A stretch of 64,000 nucleotides of DNA from Chlorops oryzae (taxonomy: Eukaryota; Arthropoda; Insecta; Diptera; Chloropidae), in NCBI GenBank assembly GCA_020466095.1, contig CM035808.1, positions 42,441,555 to 42,505,554 of the forward strand. The letters are read 5' to 3'. Position 1 is the first letter of the stretch; each line of letters begins with the position of its first letter. The translations under genes and the position numbers were made by a program. This document shows positions 1 to 11,770 of this stretch, piece after piece. The notes beneath the pieces were generated by a model. The model did no database searches and had not been told where the DNA came from. It saw only the letters and a program-made list of their open reading frames with translations.

Positions 1-95
1 ACGCATGCAATCCTGCACACTCAATACTTCTTGATTACTTGACAGGTTAGCGTAAGCGAAAGTAACGTATTTACTGCATATATGAGTGTAGGCTC
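1..95. repeat. Right part of an inverted-repeat element cut by the window edge
   Basis: Positions 1-95 match the right half of the element at 43479-43863. Both carry a GCATGCAA.CCTGC stretch, a TTGATTACTTG stretch, TAAGCGAAAGTAA, and finish with TTTACTGCATAT...TAGGCTC. The left end lies outside the window. No coding capacity is seen. Confidence 0.5.
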
Positions 96-427
96 TAACA
101 GGAAACGTCATAACTAGGGGCTGTCCATTTTAAGAAAACTCGAAAACAATATGCGTCGCAGCGTCAATCAAAGCACTAAGAAAGGCATGTTGGTTTTTTC
201 GGTTTTTTATAATAGCAAAAACGGAATAGAAGACAGGTAGACTTTTGAACAAGATGCACAAAATTTTTTAGCTGTGACGCCTTTGTGGCGGATGTGCGAT
301 ACGTGTGATCAATTGAATATTCTGGATGCCGCTTTATACAGCTAGTGATGCACGAAGTTGGAAGGGCAATGAGTTATTTGACAGTTGGTACGAGCACAGA
401 GTTGTATTTAAGCGATATGATGACTAA

Positions 428-806
428 GGCTAGGCGCCGACTACTCAATTTTCAGTTGGCCAATTTTATGTTGGGTGTTTGTGGCACACAGAACTATATG
501 AGAGCGCGCCGACATTCCAATTTTGAAATGACCCTATAAAAAATTTGTGTTTTGCCACAAATTTTAAATTGGCCAATTGTGTTGTGTTACATGCGTTATT
601 ATGGGGCGCCGCACACTACTCAATTTTTAGTGCGTAGTGTTCCATAAACACATGGTACCGAAAAATTAAAAAAATTATTAAGTAATTAATTAATAATAAA
701 TTAATTGAATTGAAAGTACGCATTTTTAAATTGTATAGTCGGCGCGCAAGAGCACTTTTCCAACTAAAAATTGGCCAACTAAAAATTGAGCAGTCGGCGC
801 CGAGCC
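428..806. mobile_element. MITE, Harbinger/Tourist-like (TAA target duplication)
   Basis: The ends form an inverted repeat: GGCTAGGCGCCGACTACTCA at the left, and the complement of GGCTCGGCGCCGACTGCTCA at the right. TAA flanks it on both sides (425-427 and 807-809). A 3-bp TAA/TTA duplication is typical of PIF/Harbinger elements. The inside has no transposase and includes a smaller GTTTTGCCACAAATT palindromic tract. The short open frame at 345-539 falls mostly inside it and is not a gene. Confidence 0.7.
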
Positions 807-849
807 TAACAAAAAATTTTTTTTTTCAATTTATATGATTTACAACATA

Positions 850-1351
850 CAGTAGAATCTCGCAAAAGTTACCGCTCGAATGAGTTAAACGTTTGGTTAA
901 GTTAATCGAATTTCAGCGCCCACGTAGCGTTCTAAAAAGTTAATTTTGGCGTTAACTTTTCTGAGCGTAATTTTTTTTCTTTTCCTTTTTTTCCTTAAAT
1001 CAACCCTATTTCATGTGTATTACGTATAATAGCGAAGAAAAACAAAAGAAGACAACGCAAATCATAACGGTAGCACTTAAAAGTGACAAATTCGATCGAA
1101 GCGTGCAACCTTATTGTGAAATAGGAGTTTAGCGCGAGTAGATCTTGTGTATGTAAAATAAATATAAATATGGTTTAAATCAAAAGATTTAAATAGAATA
1201 AGCATGTTATGATTGCAAAAATATATTTTTATGCATGTAGTCCCTATTTCTTGAATTTTTTTCGATTTTGAAAAACATTTGGAAAAGTTAATAATTCAGA
1301 AAAGTTGAATACCCCTGGGACAAATCGATTAACTTTCGCGAGATTCTACTG
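850..1351. mobile_element. MITE, pogo/Tigger-like (TA target duplication)
   Basis: The ends are CAGTAGAATCTCGCAAAAGT at the left and the complement of CAGTAGAATCTCGCGAAAGT at the right, each next to TA (848-849 and 1352-1353). Termini starting CAGTA.AA.CTC with TA duplication are typical of the pogo branch of Tc1/mariner. It is non-coding. Confidence 0.7.
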
Positions 1352-2940
1352 TATATGTTATTGGATTTATGGTTTAATTTCCTTAAAATAATTCATCAAA
1401 TATTCATACGTAATAATTTATATAGTAATATATCTATTGACCAAAGCACAAATTAACGACTCCTTTCAATTATTTAACTTTCCATATTAAAAAAAAAAAA
1501 TTAATTGTTCCAAATAATGAAAAAAAAAAATTAATGAGAGGTTTTTCGCTTTGAAAAGTTATTTTTTAAATGAATGAACTCGACTAGCTGGTTGCTTTCA
1601 GTCCCGTTGAAAAAAAATATCAGGCCCGAAGATAATGGCTTCCACTTATTTTGCCTATATGTATTTTCATTAATACTTTTCATTATCTCGGCGGCTCTTT
1701 TGTAGGCAATCGTACGCTCACGTTTACTCCCAAAACTGCTGACAAACAGTCAGCACTGAAAATTGTCGGTCTGTTCTCCGTCTCTTCGGGCTCATTGGTT
1801 TTGAATGAAACCATTTTCAAAACATAGGTACTATGTACTTAGAACAAAAGTACTCAATTGAAGCGAAATCGAGGGTTAATTATTTTTTATATAATAACTA
1901 TTAAAGTGAAAAATTAGAAATGAATTATTCGCGCATTTCCGCTTTCTCAATTATTGTTTTTTTAATGTTCCTTAGATGCGCCGAAAGCTTTACGATCAAT
2001 AACTAAAAAGCTGTGAGCTATCGTATTTTTTCTCGATACACTAAACGTGACATCAGTTTTTGATTTTCCCATGCTATAATATTTCAAATTTTTAGTTGAC
2101 TTGTGGGTTCCGCGGCGCGCTCAAATTGTTGCCGGTCGTTTTTGTTTATTCCATTTTCTTTCGCGTTTCGCTTTGGTTGTTGCCGGTTCTCTCGAGCATA
2201 GATTTTACAATTTTGTATAAGGACTTACGTTTTTTCCTTTCGTTTTTGAAGTATAAAATCATTTTAAAAATATTTAAATAATTCAGTGAGAGTCTTATTG
2301 TGATGACATCAATCGATCCATGTTTGAAAGAACAATATTGATTACGTCTGAATATGTAAGTTTGCTTGAAATTATTACAAAATAATTAACATTCTTATAG
2401 TTTTACATCATGCCTGTAATGAATTTGACCGCGCATAGGAAGAGGGAAAAATTGCTTACTGAATTTATTTTTTTTTTTTTTTTTTATTGCTGACGCGCAC
2501 TTTTGTGCGCTTCGAATAAATTTCGAAACTGAAAACGGCTATTGGTTATAAAATACATTTCTATAAATATAATCTGAAAATATTGAGCTTTTCTGAAAAA
2601 TGTTTACTGTTAGTTAAAAAAAAAAAAAAAAAAAAAAATCAAACAATTTTCGATTGACGGCTTCGGCGGGTTTTCGTCCAACTGAAAAGCATAAACAGAG
2701 CATTTTCGTGTGTATCATCTAATTGTACAATAGTTGATTGTATGTGCTTGTCTTTACCTGTTCAATGAATTATCGCGCCCTCAAAACGCAAGAAAGAAAA
2801 AAATTGCCGCACGTCGAGTTGTTTTTATTTGAATTTTTTGTGGGCGTACACACTCGCGGGCCATGCCATGTTTGTACATGTGTTCAGCGTTACTTTAATG
2901 ACAAGCAAAAATACATAAACCACTCCTTTCTTCGATGAAA
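1352..2940. other. Non-coding AT-rich stretch
   Basis: No gene, RNA gene or complete element is recognised. It contains several poly(A)/poly(T) runs (for example 2466-2486 and 2616-2638). The short frames at 2096-2281 and 2738-2938 have AT-rich, low-complexity translations and no recognisable domain. Confidence 0.5.
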
Positions 2941-3558
2941 ATACAGTGCAAACATCCTTAATGAGAGTTCTAGACAAAACGTAATTCTTTATGCTTAGAT
3001 CTATATTTGTTTTCTTCATTAATATAATTGCCGACGAAATTCATTGGAGCTCGTTTGACAGAAAAAGCTCCGAATGCACTCAATGTGTAGGCGGTCGCAG
3101 GTCAAGTATGTTAATTTCTTCTGATCACTTTTCAGCTGTAAGATTAACAATACTTAATTGAGCGCTCTCTTCAAAAGTGACTCAACTAGGAATATTTTTC
3201 CATATTGTTTTTTAATTTGACTGAAATTTTCTTCAGGACAAATCCACGTTATGAAAAAATCGTTCATTTTTGTCATTCAGTGTTGTGTTTAGAATAATGA
3301 ATTAGAAGTCAGTGCCTTGCAAGAGTGACAAATCAAGAAACGTTTTTATTGAGAATACCGATTTTATGTTGTGACACTTTTGAAGATGGAGTGAGATAAT
3401 CTTTTCAAATAGTTACTATGCATATAAAGTACTCTTTATTTTTTGCTCGTCTTATGAGGAATTGTTTTTTTTTTTATGGAAATATATTTTTTTTAAAATA
3501 AATTTCATTGTCATATGTCGACATTGGGCACTTTCTCGACATTGGGCATTGTTAATGA
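2941..3558. repeat. Duplicated 0.6 kb segment, copy 1
   Basis: This segment is repeated in the same orientation at 6240-6752. The closest part is 3236-3433 against 6375-6572, which matches almost base for base, including the TGTCATTCAGTGTTGTGTTT and TTATGTTGTGACACTTTTGA tracts. The match resumes at the GGGCACTTTCTCGACATTGG stretch. Copy 1 has about 170 bases (3050-3235) that copy 2 lacks. No open frame is conserved between the copies, so this is a duplicated repeat rather than a gene. Confidence 0.7.
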
Positions 3559-3561
3559 ATC

Positions 3562-3740
3562 ATGTATGTATGTATGTATGTATGTATGTTGGAGTGGCTA
3601 CAACTTGGACCGTATATCGTCCTGTTGTGATACCACGAGGGGTGGTACATTACACTCCATTTCACCTGTGACGGAAATCTAACCTCTGACCCTGGGATCA
3701 AGAGAGAGCACACATCCTCTACGATATCCCAGAGCCACTT
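3562..3740 (-). mobile_element. SINE-like element with (ACAT)n tail
   Basis: Read on the minus strand: a tRNA-like head (A-box-like at 3722-3737, B-box-like GGTTAGATTTCC at 3673-3684). A tail follows that starts GTGGTATCACAACAGGAC and resembles the 3' end of the retrotransposon at 19125-20215 and the SINE at 29890-30137. It ends in five to six ACAT units (3562-3586). The head is diverged, so this is a probable old SINE. Confidence 0.45.
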
Positions 3741-4178
3741 CTTGATTATTGAATAAAAAATAAATTAACAAATTGCGAATACAAAACTTCCGAATTTTCT
3801 TATTTCTAAATAGTCCACATTTAAAAAAAAAATTATTATTATTATTAATTATCGAGAAATCTATAATCCCTATATCTAGATTTATGCAGTGGCGTCGGAG
3901 CCGGGTGGGCTTTTGCCCAGCCATCAAAATTATTTTATTTAATTTATTTTTGAAAAACATGAGCGCGGCAACGTATGATCATATAATGCAGTGAAATGAG
4001 ATATCCATACGAAATTTGGAGTATGGTACCAAATCCTGGTGTCAGCTAACAATGCGAGGAAAAAATTGCCAAAATTTTTTTTAGTGAGCCCACCCATGAA
4101 AATAATCATTCCGACGCGACTGAACTTATGATTTTTAAATAATGACAATTTTTAATTTCATAATAAATTTTATATTCA

Positions 4179-4258
4179 CCTCGATTCTAAATATTCTCCG
4201 GGAGTTTTTCGGTGGGGAATTGAAAAAAAAAAATGCTGCCTTTCTAAGCGCACTGGGG
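4179..4258 (-). repeat. Short dispersed repeat, copy 1 of 4
   Basis: The minus strand reads CCCCAGTGCGCTTAGAAAGG, a poly(T) tract, then GAAAAACTCCCGGAGAATAT and TTTAGAATCGA. The same layout recurs at 38822-38889, 52641-52717 and 59191-59266. The last piece of the motif (CTTAGAATCGGGCTGATTG) also appears alone at 4330-4348. Confidence 0.6.
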
Positions 4259-4909
4259 AAACAAATATAGGGAACCAAGTTTTATGAACATTTTTAAGAA
4301 AAGGTCATAACATTTTTTATTTTATTGACGCTTAGAATCGGGCTGATTGTCAATCCGAATTTTTTGAATTTGAATTACCAATTATTCATTATTCGGAAGT
4401 TTTATATTTGCCATTTATTAATTTTCTAATTCAATAATCAAGAATTATAAAGTATGGAGTATATTATAATCGAGAAATCACTAACTCAAATTTTTTGTCC
4501 CGATCCCTGACGGCTATAATATTTTCCATAATTTACTGTTAATCAAACTAAAATGCATTGCAATAGTCTTAAATATTTAATGATGAAATCATCCTTAATT
4601 ATCCTATGACATTTTCCTCCGGCAAGACCTAAATTGTTTAGGTATTTTATGTGGGGTTTAAGGTTTTTTCTCATGTAAGTACTTATGTACATACTGGGCG
4701 TCTCAAATCTAGCACAAGTGTCCTTTTATCTTCTGAAAAACGATTTAGGATCCCTTGTTCCATTTGTTAATGCTTTTCAAAAATTATTTTGCGTTGTATA
4801 TTGAGGAGGCCATACTTGGGGGTGTGCAGGTGGCTATGGTGTGGTTAGCCAAATATTAAAATTGAACTAAAAATGAACTAACGACTGGAATTTAAGTTTT
4901 CTACTTATA

Positions 4910-5108
4910 AAATTATTCGAGTAGTCACAGTGTACGAATTATTCGAAGAATTGTGTTTCAACAACTAGTCGAATAATCGTAACATGGAGATTATTCGAAT
5001 AATCGACATTGACCAACTACTCGAATAGTGATATTCGATTGATATTCGGACGAACATTCAGTCGAACATTCGATTAATCGAGCTATTCGAAAAATATCAA
5101 GCACTCTA
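4910..5108. repeat. Tract of ATTCGAATA motifs, probable hAT-type end
   Basis: At least eight variants of (A)TTATTCGAATA/ATTCGATTAATCGA lie within 200 bases, ending in ATATCAAGCACTCTACA. Clustered palindromic subterminal motifs are usual in hAT elements. I cannot define the other end or a target duplication. Confidence 0.35.
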
Positions 5109-5261
5109 CAAGAGGCTGTCTCGCCGATAGGTACCTACACATTTTATAAGTAAATTGTTTAGAAGTAGGCATATAATGCTCTCGAAAATCTCGGGAGCAC
5201 TTAATCATAATGTGCATGGTCAAAAATATGCAAGCATATGTACCCTGCAGAAAATTGAACT

Positions 5262-5455
5262 AGAGCAGAAGTACTCCCCGACCACTCCCCAAATCAACAA
5301 CACTACTCTTTCATAATTGTACCGCCAATGCATTGAACTGTCAACTTGAACACAGAGTTGTCCTTCGAAAATCGGCACTCGCGTTTGAAGTTTGAACTAG
5401 TGCTGAAGTGCAGACAAAGGCCAATTCAGTTCTTATAATATGCTACGTTAATAGA
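5262..5455 (-). repeat. Dispersed repeat, inverted copy of 62245-62435
   Basis: The minus strand reads CATATTATAAGAACTGAATT, GGCCTTTGTCTGCACTTC and AGCACTAGTTC. It matches the plus strand at 62245 onward with moderate divergence. No coding capacity is visible. Confidence 0.5.
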
Positions 5456-6239
5456 TATGGGAACAGCCCGAGTTGTTGAGCATCTCGGTCCGCTATCGCC
5501 GAATATTTGCCTTACTATTCCTCATATTTCTCGACATTACATTTTTCACTTGTTTCATCGACGAATTCTTATAAGAATAAATTCATGCAAAACCCAATTT
5601 CCGACTGGGTAGTTAGTCGCTACTGTCCGTGTACTAGTTATTTTTCCTATACTCGAGAACTACTCGCTTGTGCGTTGGGAAACTTTAATCCCCGCCATTT
5701 GTATGCCTTTTTCAAAAAAAAGGAGTTTTTATTACCTGAATATTAACGGTCACTCAAATCCTCTTCGCTTTCCCTATTTAATATTTTACTTGGTTAGAAA
5801 TTTTCCGATTCGAATTCACTTCCAGACGACGCGATGTTCAACCTCTTCTCATCAGGAATTTTTTCTTGCTGAATAGCCTCGAGATGGCGCAGACTAATTT
5901 TGCGAACATTCTGGAAGTGAGTTCGAGATTTAAATGACAAACTCTTAAACATTACTTCCAAAATATTGATTTAATTGGGCAAAAAAGCTTACTGTCATAC
6001 CTTAAACTATAGAATTCATTCAATCAAAATAAGTACAACAAGAAATACACAATGCCTATATGACATACGACTTGACGCCGGTCTGACCAACCGATTTGGC
6101 GCCAAAATTAAGTAATATGGGCGCGTGTCGCTGTCGCCCGTTAAACTGAAGGTGGGGGACTTCAAACAAGGCAGCTTCTCTAAGCCGCAATGTTATGTTG
6201 AATAATAAAATCTAACTTATCCCACAGGCTTATTGAATT
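5456..6239. other. Non-coding stretch
   Basis: Two overlapping short frames (5507-5746 and 5670-5876) have no recognisable domain and no splice context. Nothing else is recognised. Confidence 0.45.
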
Positions 6240-6752
6240 ACATATACAGCCATACGATGCCGAGTTAATGAGAGTGCTAAGCAAAAGGAATTTTGTTTAG
6301 GTTTTGATCTATAATTGTTTTCTTTATAAATCAATGTGCCTCTGAAATTCGTTCTGGATTTTTTTGTTTTTTTAGGAGAAATCCACGTTATGAGAAAAAT
6401 CGTTCATTTTTGTCATTCAGTGTTGTGTTTAGAATAATGAATTAGAAGTCAGTGTCTTGCAAGTGTGACAAAACAAGAAACGTTTTTATTGAGAACACCG
6501 ATTTTATGTTGTGACACTTTTGAAGACGGAGTGCGATAATCTTTCGAAATAGTTACTATGCATATAAAGTACTCTAATGGAGTAAGCGTCTTAGGTCAAA
6601 GAGTTATTTTTAGTCTCTTTACAGTCTAATTAGAAGCTCGTTAGATGTAATTAGGTCTTTATTTTGTGCTGGTCGCATGAGGAATCATTTTTTTATGTAA
6701 ATATAATTTTATGGGCACTTTTTCGATATTGGGCGCTGTTAATGAATCATAC
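6240..6752. repeat. Duplicated 0.6 kb segment, copy 2
   Basis: This is the partner of 2941-3558, 3.3 kb away in the same orientation. Near-identity is confined to 6375-6572, and the flanks are more diverged. It carries an insertion of about 75 bases (6574-6650) relative to copy 1. Confidence 0.7.
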
Positions 6753-8468
6753 ACATTAGGTGTATAAGTATTCATAAATTTTGATGAAAAGAAACTCTTT
6801 TTAGTGCACTGTTAAGATTAATGGTATGTGATATGTCAAAGCGGTATGTATCTAAAATGTGTACGAATGAACAAAAAACTTTTAATCAATAATGTCTAAA
6901 GTGCCGATAATAAATCGAGCTTGCAGGCCTGCGAAACAAGAAACAGTGTCGCCGCCTTTGAATGTGTAAATGCTCCTTCCAAAATGGGAAATTTCGATTG
7001 AGATTTTAAATGGCATGACGGTCCTAAATCGCTCTCGTTGTTTTTGTCGCGTGCCCATGAAAATTACTTACCGATTAATTAGCCCTATGCAAATGAATGA
7101 AAACATAACTTTTCAATCAGTAAAGTAAGACACAAAGGTAAGGGTAATTAATCAGGTCAATTTGGGGAATTGAATTACCTTTCCCCGGGAAAGGGAAAAA
7201 ATCACATACATACGTGATATTGTAATAAGGAGCCAAATGAGTAACCCAAATACTAAACTTGGGAAATTTTACGAGTATTAAATCACACTATTGCCTCAAG
7301 GGGCTATTCTGGTGTGACCACATTTAAAAATAGATTTTTTTTTTCTTTCATATTTCGATAGTTAAACCTGTTGAGATTATGCTGTCAAGTAACCAGTGGT
7401 AGGGAATGCATATCAGAATAGCTTGCCACTTGCAATGACTTCATCGTATTAAATTCGACAGAAGATTAGATAGAAGGGGGACTTGTCACAATAACCAGTG
7501 GTTAGCGGATTCGCCAGCTCAGTGGTGTCTCCAGTTACTACGGGGCGGCTAGAGCTGGTCGCGTGAGTGACCCTTCAGTAATGAGCCGGTCAATTTCCTA
7601 AGAAAGACTGGCTTTTGACTGCTCCAAATCCTAAAGGTTATACATATTATGCCAGTTCGCTCCATCAAATTCGGCTAGCCGGCGGTCGGTAATCAACGGT
7701 TTGATTTAAGGGTAGCCTGTAAATGACACACAGAGAAAACGAGACCACATAAAATGGAAGAAAACCAATAAGATTTCTCTATGGTTTTTATCCAAGAAGA
7801 TTGTCTTATTGAAACCATAGAGAAAAACTCATCGTTTATTTTAACGAAAAATTGAACGAAAAATTAAGAAGATAACTTATCGTTTTGATATGAATTCTTG
7901 TTAAAAACAAAGTCGGCAGGTTTGATCCCCGAGCGCGGTTTCTTTTTTTTTTTTTTTTTTTTTGGGAATGCAGGGAAGTATGTGCCGTGATTTTTACGTA
8001 CGTGAGAGAAATGTCACGCACGCACGGGATACTCACGCAATTACATGGATACATACACTGAGCGAACGTAACCATGATTTTTTTAAAAGGGCGCATTGTT
8101 ATTCACAGTCCTTTTGATTTTCGAGCAGAACAAAAATTTCAAAAGAAAAATGGTTGAGTCAACAACATTTTTGGTTGATTTAAAGGAAATATGTTTAATT
8201 ACATTTCTTTTCGTTCTGTATAATTCTCATTTGCTTTATAAAATAGGACATATAAGATATGTATTCATCCTAGAACTTTTTAAGCATTGCGAAAGCAGTC
8301 ACCAAAACGGAGTGACGATATCAGATGAAGTCCATCCTATGGCTATTTTTGGGGTTATGTTCAGCAGAGGGCTCTGTGGCCATTCGCTTTGAACGTTAAT
8401 TAAAATTCTTTTGACATTTCTTCTTTTATAGGTATTTTTTTTTTGAATTTTTTCTTAGTCATTTCAAT
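6753..8468. other. Non-coding stretch
   Basis: No gene is recognised. At 7917-7930 a GGTTTGATCCCC sequence resembles a tRNA B box and is followed by a long T run (7942-7962). No A box is clear, so I do not call an RNA gene. The frame at 8096-8392 has no recognisable domain. Confidence 0.4.
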
Positions 8469-9149
8469 TAGTGATGGGCAAATCCGAAACCAGTATCGAT
8501 ACTTGGGTATCGCGATACTCAAGTCCAATCAGTATCGATACAACGATACTATCGCGGCTAAAGGAATCGATACCAAGATATAGTATCGAATAAAACGATA
8601 CCCATTTTTATATCCGCTCCCCTGTGTAAATAAGTGCTTTGAAGCGCAATAGTAGGCTTAACTCTTCCTTACCCGCATTTTCATTACGATGATCGTAAAA
8701 CGATTTCTAACGAAACTATGAAATATGAAATACTTAAAAAATATTTTCAGGGTATGTATTTGAAATGTATGTATTATATATGCAAATTATGTACAGTATT
8801 TTGAGCAGTTTTAATGAAAATCCAAAAAAAAAGCAAATTAGCATATTAAACCTTAAATTAGCATGAGCTGTGAATTGGCCTATTGTTGGTTCAGAGCAGC
8901 AAGGAAAATTCTTCTTTTCAAATGCTCTGGCGAAAGTCAATTCCCGCACTCATCCATTATTAAAGCCGCCATTGAAAAAAGTCTTTCGCAAGGAACGAGT
9001 ACCCAATTCAGACAGAATACTCTAAATTAAGTCTCCAAGTATCGATACTAGTAAGTATCGCGCTGCGAAAGAATCGATGCCAAATTTCGATAGTATCACC
9101 CCAAAAGTATCGATACCCGATACTATCGTATCGGTATCGCCCATCACTA
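8469..9149. mobile_element. Non-autonomous hAT element with TATCGATA subterminal array
   Basis: The ends are TAGTGATGGGC and its exact complement. The same 8 bases, ATTTCAAT, flank both sides (8461-8468 and 9150-9157), and an 8-bp duplication is the hAT signature. Both subterminal regions are packed with TATCG motifs. The full palindrome TATCGATA occurs at 8494-8501, 8533-8540, 9040-9047 and 9108-9115. There is no transposase. Confidence 0.87.
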
Positions 9150-9157
9150 ATTTCAAT

Positions 9158-10436
9158 TATGTCCGTGGTTGGCATATAGTACTATAGGTCTAACTGTCGA
9201 CGTCGAAAGGCCTCTGCCGCTAATAAGAAACTCCCCATTAGGCAGGGATAGGAAACTCAACTCTTTCGAGAAATTCACCAAAAAGCTACCAACAACAATA
9301 CGGGCAGACAAAAAGTGGCACTATGATGCCACTTGCAAGAAAATTATAAAAGAAACACGGGGTCGGCTCGGTTTTTTATATTGCTTGAAAAATTCATAAT
9401 TGAAACTTTAATAAATGTATTACGATATGTTTTTGCTCAATGTGCACGAATGTTTTCATTTTGTATTAAATTTACATAAATTTTTGACTACGGCTACGAA
9501 TTTCATTGTACATAGAATTTAGCATTTTCGCTGAAACAGTGTGATCAAAAAGTTAAGTGGACAGGGTAGAACTAAAAAAACGATTTATTTTTCTCCTTGA
9601 TATTGAGTTTCCTTGATTAGTTTTATATTTTTCAAGCTTTTCATATCATTTTATGAGTTTGGTAGATATTTTATATGTAATGAACTCGAAAATCTCCCAA
9701 AATTAAAAATAAAAGTGGCAATGCATTTCACCAGAGCAGAGCTAAAGATTTCGCCATAGCATGCTTCTCTTTTCCTCATGCTATATGCCTATGTTGAAGC
9801 AGCGAAGCTCTAACACATTGCAGGGATTAGGAAGAAGAAGAGTTAGACCTATAGTCCTATATGGTCAAAAGCAAACAGACTAAATGCAACGACCGAAGAC
9901 GATGAAGCAATATCGTCACCAAAAAAGAATTGGAACTGGAACGCAAAAGTAGGTCAGCAATTAGGAGAACGACGACTACGTAGCACCAGCGGATATAAGA
10001 AATTATAGAGAACAGCGATATTGGGCAACAGTCGACTCCACAACAACAATTCGTCATTGCGGAAGTGTTCTAGCTTTCGCGAGAGAGTGCTGCCTCAACA
10101 CTTTCTCCTTATAAATATGAATCATCAACTTCGACAATAGGACTCATGATCAAGTATTCAAAGTCTCAACTCCGGTGCACGTACTCACCCAAGGGCCACG
10201 ACAGCGGAGCGTAGACTTAAGTGTTAGACAGGGAATAAGGGTAGTCCTTTCGAGTAAAATAGGACATAGAGTAGGACCCAAACATTGTAATTGTAAATAA
10301 AACCACAAATAATAACATATAATAAAAGGACTGAATTAAATTCCCTGTGTCCTGAAATTTGTTTGTAAAGGATATTTAGGTCTGTGTATTAGTCTGGAGG
10401 AGCCAGACTGATACATCCCCTTAATAACCACAACAA
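9158..10436. other. Non-coding stretch before the attacin block
   Basis: A frame at 9169-9399 is followed by AATAAA-like sequence but has no known domain. The 10190-10330 stretch, which includes AATAAAACC, looks like retroelement debris. Nothing is confidently assigned. Confidence 0.4.
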
Positions 10437-10699
10437 TCCTACTGCTGTGTTTTCAAACAAAATTTAGTAAAAATCTGCCGTTGTTGGTCCCAAATGCCCC
10501 GATTTTCACCAACACTATTTATGATTTCAAAGAAATTTTCAAATACTACTGTTCTTGACAAAAATACTTCATAAAAATTTGACTTGATTCTTTCGTTTAT
10601 TCATGAAAAAAAATCACGAACCATTCGCATCTCAGATAACAGGGACTCGCAATAAATAAGTAAATTATAGTTAAGTATATGTACAAAATTCTTGATGAA

Positions 10700-11464
10700 C
10701 TAGCCAAAGAAGTGCGTTAGGCCAAGATTTCCACCAAAGTCTCTCTGTCCACTCAGTGGACCGCTTGTCCATTGCGAGGCAGTGCCAGTTAGATCCAGCC
10801 GTGTGTTCTTGTCTTGTGATGACCACAAATTCGCCTTACCAGCCAATCCCAATTGACTGCCGAAATTTGGAATGTTGCTGTGAGTCAAGCTGGCGCCATG
10901 TCCAGCGGCATGCGAGTAGTCCAGACCAGCGCCATTGCGTTCGAATTTCAGACCATTGGCCAATTTATTCTGGGATGCAAATACATTAGCATCGATGCTG
11001 TGCACATCGTTCTTGAATAGGTTCGCGCTGGCACTCTGCTTGAAAGTGTCGATGACACCGGGCGTATGGGTTTTGGTGAGTGCAGCCCCAAATCCATTGC
11101 TACAGAGAGATCAAACAAAATTAGTTTCAATTGTCAAGGAACGTCTTTGACACACTTACTTATTGTAGGCCAAGGTACCTCCGGTAGTTACCGGCCCCTT
11201 CTCGGTATTCCCAGCTGCGAAAACATTTCCGATCAAATTGTGGTTCGGAGTTCCAATTCCTTTGGTCAAATCCAAGCGAGCATCGGCGCCTCCGTTTGGA
11301 TTGCTCGACAATTGTCCGCCCAGAACTTGACGACGTAGACGAAGAGGACGCGGTGGTGGTGGTGGCGGAGGGGGTCTGTAAATCGGTGGCCTATAAACCT
11401 GAACGGCCGCAGCATGAACACCGAAAACAGCGACAACTGCGATTGCACAAATGATCACCTTCAT
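10700..11464 (-). CDS. Att: Attacin, copy A (antibacterial glycine-rich peptide)
   Basis: Secreted antibacterial protein of the insect humoral response. Two exons (11464-11160, 11099-10700) are separated by a 60-base intron with GTAAGT and CTGTAG ends that splits an Asn codon; the product is 234 residues. The chosen ATG is inside a longer frame because it begins the signal peptide (about residues 1-18, hydrophobic, ending GVHA). A proline-rich propeptide follows (YRPPIYR, then eight prolines). The dibasic R-L-R-R at 42-45 is a furin-type cleavage site, giving a mature chain of about 189 residues starting QVLGGQL. The rest carries the G-rich attacin repeats (GLDYSHAAGHGASLTHS, ending GGNLGLTHFFG). 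Known for the family: it acts on the outer membrane of Gram-negative bacteria. Copy B differs by one residue (Gly here, Ala there, early in exon 2). No defect is seen. Confidence 0.95.
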
Positions 11465-11519
11465 TGTAATTGGATTTGAATTATTTTTTTTTAACTTGAA
11501 TTCGAGCCTCAAGTCTCTT

Positions 11520-11770
11520 GACTGATTGCTTTAAATGTTCTGATGCTGATTCCGTTGATTACTGTAGCTTTTATATTCGCTTGAAAGTCGTCGGCTCTTT
11601 GTTTTGTGTTATCAGCGCACGCTTGCTAGGGATTCACCGCACATCTTCGGGGGCTTTCATTCTTCGAAGATCGATTGAACCGCTTGCGTTAGCATGCCTT
11701 ATCGGAGCCATTGTCTTAAAGAAAAATGAAACCTACGAAATGCTAAAAAGTCCCGAGCTCCGGAATCCCA
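11520..11770 (-). promoter_or_regulatory. Attacin A promoter with TATA, kB-like and GATA sites
   Basis: On the minus strand a TATAAAAG box lies at 11575-11568, about 105 bases before the ATG. kB-like motifs are GGGATTCACC (11629-11638, plus strand), GGGGGCTTTC (11649-11658, plus strand) and GGGATTCC (11769-11762, minus strand). A TTATCA (GATA-type) site sits about 15 bases from the first kB motif. Known: Relish/NF-kB and GATA factors jointly drive fly antimicrobial peptide genes. Functional use here is inferred. Confidence 0.5.

Noticed and set aside
345..539. 64-codon plus-strand frame near the start
   Set aside because: It runs into the Harbinger-like MITE at 428-806, has no domain and no splice or promoter context.
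9169..9399. 76-codon frame with basic composition
   Set aside because: No recognisable domain, no start context, sits in repeat debris next to the hAT element.
10756..11338. Several open frames on the plus strand opposite the attacins
   Set aside because: They are antisense shadows of the attacin exons and repeat identically in copy B for that reason.
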